DNA of 64,000 nucleotides from JABHIE01 sp964584805. Its GTDB lineage: Bacteria; Planctomycetota; UBA1135. Where the stretch lies: NCBI GenBank assembly GCA_964584805.1, contig CAZPAY010000010.1, forward strand, positions 1-64,000. The letters run 5' to 3'. The notes below the pieces were generated by a model. That model searched no databases. It was not told where the DNA came from and worked only from the letters and a program-made list of their open reading frames with translations. Position numbers and translations under genes: made by a program. This document shows positions 59,422 to 64,000 of this stretch, in pieces (positions within the stretch are counted from its first letter, which is position 1; each line of letters opens with the position of its first letter).

Positions 59422-61449
59422 TTAGGCGAATGCGGGGCGTCGGCCTTCGATCAATGACGATAGACCTTCGAGGGCGTCGGGATGTGCAAATGCAGCCTCG
59501 AGGTGCTCAAGCTCCAAATCAAGCGCCGCATTTAATTCAATTGCCGCGCCATCGTTTAGTAATCGTTCCGCAGACTTCAATGCGTTTGGCGACTTAAATC
59601 CCATTAATTTAACGGCTTTTTCAAGCATCGGGTTGCCAAGCGTGTCGGCTTCGCCGTTGAGGATTTGATCGACGGACCATGCGCTGAAGAAATCCCAGAT
59701 GGTTTGCCATTCGGCGTCAAGCGGTGCGGTTGGCGCAGTGCGTGTTGGCGTGGCGCCTTTTTGAGCCCACTGTTCACAGGCCTGGTCTAGCCCGGCAAAG
59801 TCGGTTATCGCATCACAAAGACCAATGGCTAGAGCCTTCTTTGCGCTCAAAATTTGACCGGTGAAAATAAGGTATTTTGCGAGCGGTAGACCGACACGAC
59901 GAGGAAGCCGTTGCGTGCCACCGAGGCCAGGATAAATACCAATACCCGTTTCGGGAAAACCGAAGCTGGCTTTTGGCGAAGCTACAATCCAATCACAAGC
60001 CATAGCCAACTCAGAGCCACCGCCCAACGACAAGCCTTGCACGCGAGCGACAACGGCTTTGCTGCCGCCGCTGAGTTTTCGGAAAGTCATCTGACCCTCT
60101 TTTGTAAAGGAATAGATGCTTTGGAAGTCGTCCGCGCGGAGATTGTCAACGAAGAATTTGATGTCTGCGCCGGCAACAAAAGCTTTGCCTGAACCGCCGA
60201 CGACAACACCGTTGTTTGAACAGGCTTGTTCGAAAGCGGCATCGAATTGAGCGCCTACGGCTGGGTTTAGCGCGTTCATGGCGTCAGGGCGATCAATCCA
60301 AATCGAAGTTAAGGAGCCACGCTCGCCCACAGAAACCAATCGAATAGGAACCCCGGACTTGTCGGCATTGGCCAAAAACGCTGGCGCTTCAAGACCCCAA
60401 GGGGCCATGCTTTCCCGAACCATTTCTTGTGCCTTGGTTACGCCGGTTTCATTCAATAATTGAAACGGGCCTTTAATCCAGCGTAGGCCGACACGCGCGC
60501 CAATGTCGGTGTCTTCGACGCTGGCGACACCCTCATCGACAAGCTTGGACGCGATATAAAAAGTGATACCGAGCAAACGATTTGCGATGGCATCAAATTT
60601 GCTCTCGTCGGGTTCACCACTTAAATCCCAGTTTTCTTTTAAATCATTTACTTGATGAATTAAACCAGGGGCTGGTGCGTAAAAATCATGCAATTCTTGA
60701 CCAAGAGTATTGGCAGCGTGCATCGCAATTGGGACGCCCGTTACATTCATTAACTCAAAAGGCCCCATGCCGATTTCAAATGCTTTTTTGGCCGCCCAAT
60801 CAATGGTGGCGATATCTGCGATACCTTCGTCAAGTAAACGCACGGCTTCATTGAGCCAGGGGACGAAATAACGATTCACAACAAAGCCGGGTGCGTCGGC
60901 GGAATGGATGGGTGTCTTGCCGATGGCTTCTTGCGCCGACCATGCGGCAGTCATTGCGTTGGGGTCAACAAGGTCATGGCCGATGACTTCTACCAAACGG
61001 TTTTTGGCTGGGTGAAAGAAATAGTGCAAGCCGACTACGCGCTCAGGTTTTGAACAGGCCGCTGCAATATCTTTCATGAAGAATGAAGAAGTGTTGGATC
61101 CAAGAATTGCATTGGGTTTGCAGACCTCATCGAGGCGTGCAAAAACTTTTTTCTTTACATCTAAATCTTCGAAGACCGCTTCAATTACCAGGTCGACATC
61201 AGCCAAATCATTCCAATCAGAAGTTGGTTTGATGCGAGCCAAAATCGCTTCGGCCTGCTCAGGCTTAAAAATGCGGCGCTCGACACCTTGATCAAGCATT
61301 GTCTTGATGATGCCCATGCCGCGCTCGACCTGCTCGTTGGTCAAGTCAACCAAGACAACGGGCATGCCTTCCGTAGCGATTTTTTGGGCAATACCGGAGC
61401 CCATGTTGCCGGCGCCAATCACGGCGTAAGTCTGAATGTTGTAAGTCAT
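59422..61449 (-). CDS. 3-hydroxyacyl-CoA dehydrogenase / enoyl-CoA hydratase fusion
   Basis: 675 residues. N-terminal NAD-binding domain GAGNMGSGIAQKIA near 12-25, EAVFED near 90-95 and GLHYFFHPA near 138-146 (catalytic His), a 3-HCDH C-terminal part twice, then a crotonase domain from about 385 with AGADIKFF near 437-444 and GGGSELAMACDW near 480-491, plus PETGIGIYPGLGGTQRL. So it hydrates enoyl-CoA and oxidises 3-hydroxyacyl-CoA in beta-oxidation. Domain order (dehydrogenase first) is the reverse of E. coli FadB and like many archaeal and some bacterial fusions. No thiolase gene is adjacent. Confidence 0.95.
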   Translation of the reverse strand: MTYNIQTYAVIGAGNMGSGIAQKIATEGMPVVLVDLTNEQVERGMGIIKTMLDQGVERRIFKPEQAEAILARIKPTSDWNDLADVDLVIEAVFEDLDVKKKVFARLDEVCKPNAILGSNTSSFFMKDIAAACSKPERVVGLHYFFHPAKNRLVEVIGHDLVDPNAMTAAWSAQEAIGKTPIHSADAPGFVVNRYFVPWLNEAVRLLDEGIADIATIDWAAKKAFEIGMGPFELMNVTGVPIAMHAANTLGQELHDFYAPAPGLIHQVNDLKENWDLSGEPDESKFDAIANRLLGITFYIASKLVDEGVASVEDTDIGARVGLRWIKGPFQLLNETGVTKAQEMVRESMAPWGLEAPAFLANADKSGVPIRLVSVGERGSLTSIWIDRPDAMNALNPAVGAQFDAAFEQACSNNGVVVGGSGKAFVAGADIKFFVDNLRADDFQSIYSFTKEGQMTFRKLSGGSKAVVARVQGLSLGGGSELAMACDWIVASPKASFGFPETGIGIYPGLGGTQRLPRRVGLPLAKYLIFTGQILSAKKALAIGLCDAITDFAGLDQACEQWAQKGATPTRTAPTAPLDAEWQTIWDFFSAWSVDQILNGEADTLGNPMLEKAVKLMGFKSPNALKSAERLLNDGAAIELNAALDLELEHLEAAFAHPDALEGLSSLIEGRRPAFA

Positions 61450-61545
61450 TTTCGTAGTAGGGGAGGAGGTGGCCTCGACCGTATTCTATCGAGGTGCCGC
61501 AATCTCGCGGCCGCCGACTGCAGCGCGTGTTCCGCGCACCCTTTT

Positions 61546-62208
61546 GTGATTTCACTCGAAAAAGTTCGCGTCAGCTTTCCGCATCATGGCGGTGGGCGAT
61601 TGTCGGTACTTGATATCGGCGAATGGTCGGTTGAGCGTGGCCAGAAAGTGGCGCTCATGGGCCCAAGTGGTTCAGGGAAATCGACGCTGCTAAATGTGCT
61701 CGCAGGCTTGATACCGGCCGACTCAGGCTGCGTTTATGTGGCGGATGCCGAGCTTGGCGGATTGAGCGAGCTCAAGCGCGACCGTTTCCGAGCGCGCCAC
61801 ATTGGCTTTGTGTTCCAGTCTTTTCATTTACTCGACGGCTTTACGGCGCTCGAAAATATCGAACTTGGCGCCTCCTTTGCGGGCAATTCCCTTGAGCAGG
61901 GTCACGCCGAATTTTTGCTCGAAGCCGTCGGTCTTTCGCCGCACGCGAAATTTTTCCCAAGTCAGCTGTCAACGGGTCAGCAAGCCAGGGTTGCGCTGGC
62001 ACGAGCTTTGGCCGGGAAGCCGGATTTGTTGTTGGCCGATGAGCCCACGGGTAGCCTTGACCTTGATTCGGGAAAGCAGGTGTTGGACTTGATGTTCCAA
62101 ACCGCTGAGCAGGAGGGCATCACGATTGTCTGCGCAACACACGACCTTGAGCTTGCAGGGCAATTTGACCACTTTTATTCCATGCAAGAGGGCGGGCTGT
62201 CTCTGTGA
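61546..62208 (+). CDS. ABC transporter ATP-binding protein (LolD/MacB type)
   Basis: 220 residues from GTG 61546; longer upstream frames run antisense through the fatty-acid gene. Walker A GPSGSGKST near 39-47, Q-loop FVFQSF, signature LSTGQQARVALARAL (the usual Gly of LSGGQ replaced by Thr), Walker B LLLADEPT and the H-loop ATHD. It powers the permease encoded next, whose GTG overlaps this stop. Such ATPases belong to the LolD/MacB/FtsE class that act on envelope substrates without transporting them by a classical path. Confidence 0.92.
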   Translation: MISLEKVRVSFPHHGGGRLSVLDIGEWSVERGQKVALMGPSGSGKSTLLNVLAGLIPADSGCVYVADAELGGLSELKRDRFRARHIGFVFQSFHLLDGFTALENIELGASFAGNSLEQGHAEFLLEAVGLSPHAKFFPSQLSTGQQARVALARALAGKPDLLLADEPTGSLDLDSGKQVLDLMFQTAEQEGITIVCATHDLELAGQFDHFYSMQEGGLSL

Positions 62209-64000
62209 ATCAAGCCTCCATTATTTTGCGTAATTTGCGCCGCCGCAAACTCGCGACGGCATTGACTACGCTTTCAATTGCGCTGGGCGTGAGCCTTTTT
62301 GCCTCAATTGGGTCGTTGCGTGAGGCAAGCCAGACTGGGTTTGAGCGCTCGGCCAGCATTTGCGACATTGTAGTCGGCGCGAAGGGCTCACCCATGCAGC
62401 TTGTGATGAACAGCATGTATCACATTGGGCAAAGCCCCGGGCTGTTGCCTTTTGACGCCTACCGAGAGTCCGCTGCTCTGCCGGGAGTTCGGTGGGCCAT
62501 CCCGATCTTGGTGGGCGATAGCTATCGAGGTCGGCGAATCGTTGGCACCACGAGTGCTTTTTTTAACAATCTGCGGTTGGCTCCAAATGATGAGCCCTTG
62601 GAGTTGGCTGAAGGAAGGGCCTTTTCTTATACCCAGGGCGAGTTCGCAGCTTTGGCCGCCAGCCCAATCAAGCATGTGCATGAGGGCGACAACCGCGCCG
62701 CGCACAAGGCGAAAACCTTGTTTCAGGCAGTTTTGGGCGCAGAGGCCGCACGATTTACGGGGCTTGTTTTAGGCGATACCTTTATTCCATCTCACGATTT
62801 ACAGGGGGGCGCCTCCGCGAAAAAGCACAGCGAGGCCGCTACCGAGGTGATTGGCGTCCTTGCGGCAACCGGCACGCCCATTGATCGCGGCATCTATATT
62901 CCGGCCAATGCTTTTTACGAGATGGACGGCCATGAGAGCGAAAAAGGGCTGAGTGCCGTCCTGATGCGCACACGCCCTGGTTTTTATCACCTCAAGGCAT
63001 GGCGCGAAATTAATGCACGGCTTGATGCCCAGGCCGCACAACCCGCCGTCGAAATACGAAATCTGTTTTCAATTGTCGGCCAAGTGGATCGCGTCTTCAG
63101 CCTCGTTGCACTATTGGTCGTTATTGTTGCGCTGCTGGGCACTTTGGTTGCGATTTACAACACCATGGGCAGTCGCCGAAAAGAGTTCGCCATTCTGCGG
63201 GCGCTCGGGGCTTCGCGCCGCACCATTCTCACCTTGGTTGTCGGCGAATCTGCGGCAATCGCAGCTCTGGGCGCGATGTTTGGCCTAGCCCTTGCCGGAA
63301 TAATGACGTGGCTTTTGAGTGGCTGGCTCCAGGCTGAATACGGCATTGCGATTCGGCCTCAGCCCGGTGTCCGTCAGTTGCTCGTTCTCTTTGCTGTTTT
63401 GGCCGCTGGCTCGGTCGCTGGTTTGGTACCCGCACTTTCCGCCTATCGGACCGAGCCCACACGCCACCTTTCCGGCACGAGCGCCGGTTTTTTGTCGCTT
63501 TGCCTCCTTTGCCCACAGATTCTCGGCGCTTGTTCTGATGGCGGGGCCAACCGTGAGACCGCCAACTTGATGGGCGCCGACAGCGCCCAGGCCTGGGCCG
63601 ATTTGCCAATGACCGAGGCCCCCGAGTCGCAATGGTGGCAACCCGAAATCGTAGACAAGCTCATTTCAGAAGCGCCCGCTGGCGCATATCACGCGTTGGT
63701 CGGCACAACACTTGCGCATCAAGGCACGGCCGCTGACCCCTATCCGGTCGACTTTGATTTTTTAGGCGCTTGGCGCTTTGAGGAAGGCCTCCGCCCGCTT
63801 GCTTCCGACAAGCCTCGCGACCCGTTTCCGAAGCATGTGCGTTTTGTCGATGGAAGCACCGTGCGCATGATCGGCTTCATGCTTCCTGATGTCGCATTTG
63901 AAGACATCAAAGATTTTCATCTCGTGCGCTCGCTTTGGGGATGTTGCTTTGGTGCGCCGCCGCGGGTAAACGAATTAGTGCGCGTGCACCTTCCTGAAAA
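62205..64000 (+). CDS. FtsX/MacB-type ABC permease fused to DUF3299 (runs off window)
   Basis: At least 598 codons with no stop before the window end; GTG 62205 overlaps the ATPase stop. Residues 1-420 form a four-helix FtsX-like permease: helix 1 near 17-35, a large extracytoplasmic loop, and three helices (about 295-320, 345-375, 390-410). At about 430-445 a second hydrophobic stretch ends LGAC (Cys443), resembling a lipoprotein signal. From about 525 the sequence reads FLGAWRF, VRMIGFMLP, then LWGCCFGAPPRVNE near 580-593, the DUF3299 pattern. In Pseudomonas the PA4064-PA4066 genes encode the same three functions separately in a Zur-controlled operon. So a zinc-related role is inferred. Confidence 0.85.
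   Translation, partial: MNQASIILRNLRRRKLATALTTLSIALGVSLFASIGSLREASQTGFERSASICDIVVGAKGSPMQLVMNSMYHIGQSPGLLPFDAYRESAALPGVRWAIPILVGDSYRGRRIVGTTSAFFNNLRLAPNDEPLELAEGRAFSYTQGEFAALAASPIKHVHEGDNRAAHKAKTLFQAVLGAEAARFTGLVLGDTFIPSHDLQGGASAKKHSEAATEVIGVLAATGTPIDRGIYIPANAFYEMDGHESEKGLSAVLMRTRPGFYHLKAWREINARLDAQAAQPAVEIRNLFSIVGQVDRVFSLVALLVVIVALLGTLVAIYNTMGSRRKEFAILRALGASRRTILTLVVGESAAIAALGAMFGLALAGIMTWLLSGWLQAEYGIAIRPQPGVRQLLVLFAVLAAGSVAGLVPALSAYRTEPTRHLSGTSAGFLSLCLLCPQILGACSDGGANRETANLMGADSAQAWADLPMTEAPESQWWQPEIVDKLISEAPAGAYHALVGTTLAHQGTAADPYPVDFDFLGAWRFEEGLRPLASDKPRDPFPKHVRFVDGSTVRMIGFMLPDVAFEDIKDFHLVRSLWGCCFGAPPRVNELVRVHLPE

Noticed and set aside
61288..61545. N-terminal extension of the ABC ATPase
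   Set aside because: This stretch is antisense to the end of the 3-hydroxyacyl-CoA dehydrogenase start region and shows no ATPase homology; GTG 61546 precedes the conserved opening.
1..64000. tRNA, rRNA, CRISPR array, insertion sequence, prophage or riboswitch
   Set aside because: Scanning by eye found no cloverleaf, regularly spaced repeats, transposase or integrase genes, or recognisable riboswitch cores. A covariance-model search would be needed to exclude small RNAs.

Overview
The window is one contiguous, gene-dense stretch of a bacterial chromosome (almost no gap over 200 bp; by eye balanced to slightly GC-rich). It holds the replication origin neighbourhood: dnaA, a candidate oriC, dnaN, a DciA-like gene and gyrB in a row, with parA just upstream and parB plus an exact parS site about 7 kb further left. 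The cell is Gram-negative and makes Kdo-type LPS (kdsD, kdsC, LptC/LptA-like, LptD). The mix of a Cys-type sulfatase, an FHA Ser/Thr kinase, large lipoproteins, gluzincin-like peptidases and a short primary-type sigma factor suggests Planctomycetota or a neighbouring phylum. That placement is inference; no rRNA gene is present to test it.

Layout. 0.1-6.8 kb: a DRE-TIM acyltransferase, then a porin - dodecaheme cytochrome - octaheme lipoprotein cluster that looks like a porin-cytochrome conduit for extracellular electron transfer. 6.8-12.6 kb: sulfatase, an FHA-kinase, a divergent TlpA-like thioredoxin whose catalytic motif is UGA-Gly-Pro-Cys (probable selenoprotein), a TIM-barrel gene, and a 278-bp direct repeat flanking that block. 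12.6-16.9 kb (minus): M50 protease, scpA, trxA, fmt, rsmB. 16.9-23.5 kb (plus): kdsD-kdsC-LptC/A-LptD-TatA. 23.6-30.1 kb (minus): lipoprotein, peptidase, acyltransferase, RNase HIII, MBL/beta-CASP protein, MoaB. 30.2-34.5 kb: small envelope proteins, parB, a phosphoesterase and a large protein ending in an HPr-like domain. 34.7-47.1 kb (plus): sigma factor, hemW, DUF502, pyrF, unknown, parA, cysteine desulfurase, dnaA, oriC, dnaN, dciA-like, gyrB. 47.1-49.2 kb: feoAB. 49.3-57.1 kb (plus): rpiA, an HD hydrolase, prfB with its programmed frameshift, purH, a Cas4-like nuclease, an MscS channel and a metallopeptidase. 57.1-64 kb: a broken or frameshifted peptidase gene, a lipoprotein, a 3-hydroxyacyl-CoA dehydrogenase/enoyl-CoA hydratase fusion, and an ABC ATPase with a permease fused in frame to DUF3299 that runs off the window.

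The strongest unusual signals are the selenocysteine thioredoxin with a downstream stem-loop, the porin-cytochrome cluster, the permease-DUF3299 fusion, the HPr fusion that keeps both classical phosphorylation sites, and two essential genes (sigma factor and fmt) that lack any ATG/GTG/TTG start for their conserved N-termini and appear to begin with AUC. Non-ATG starts (TTG, GTG) are common throughout. No tRNA, rRNA, CRISPR array, insertion sequence or prophage was recognised.
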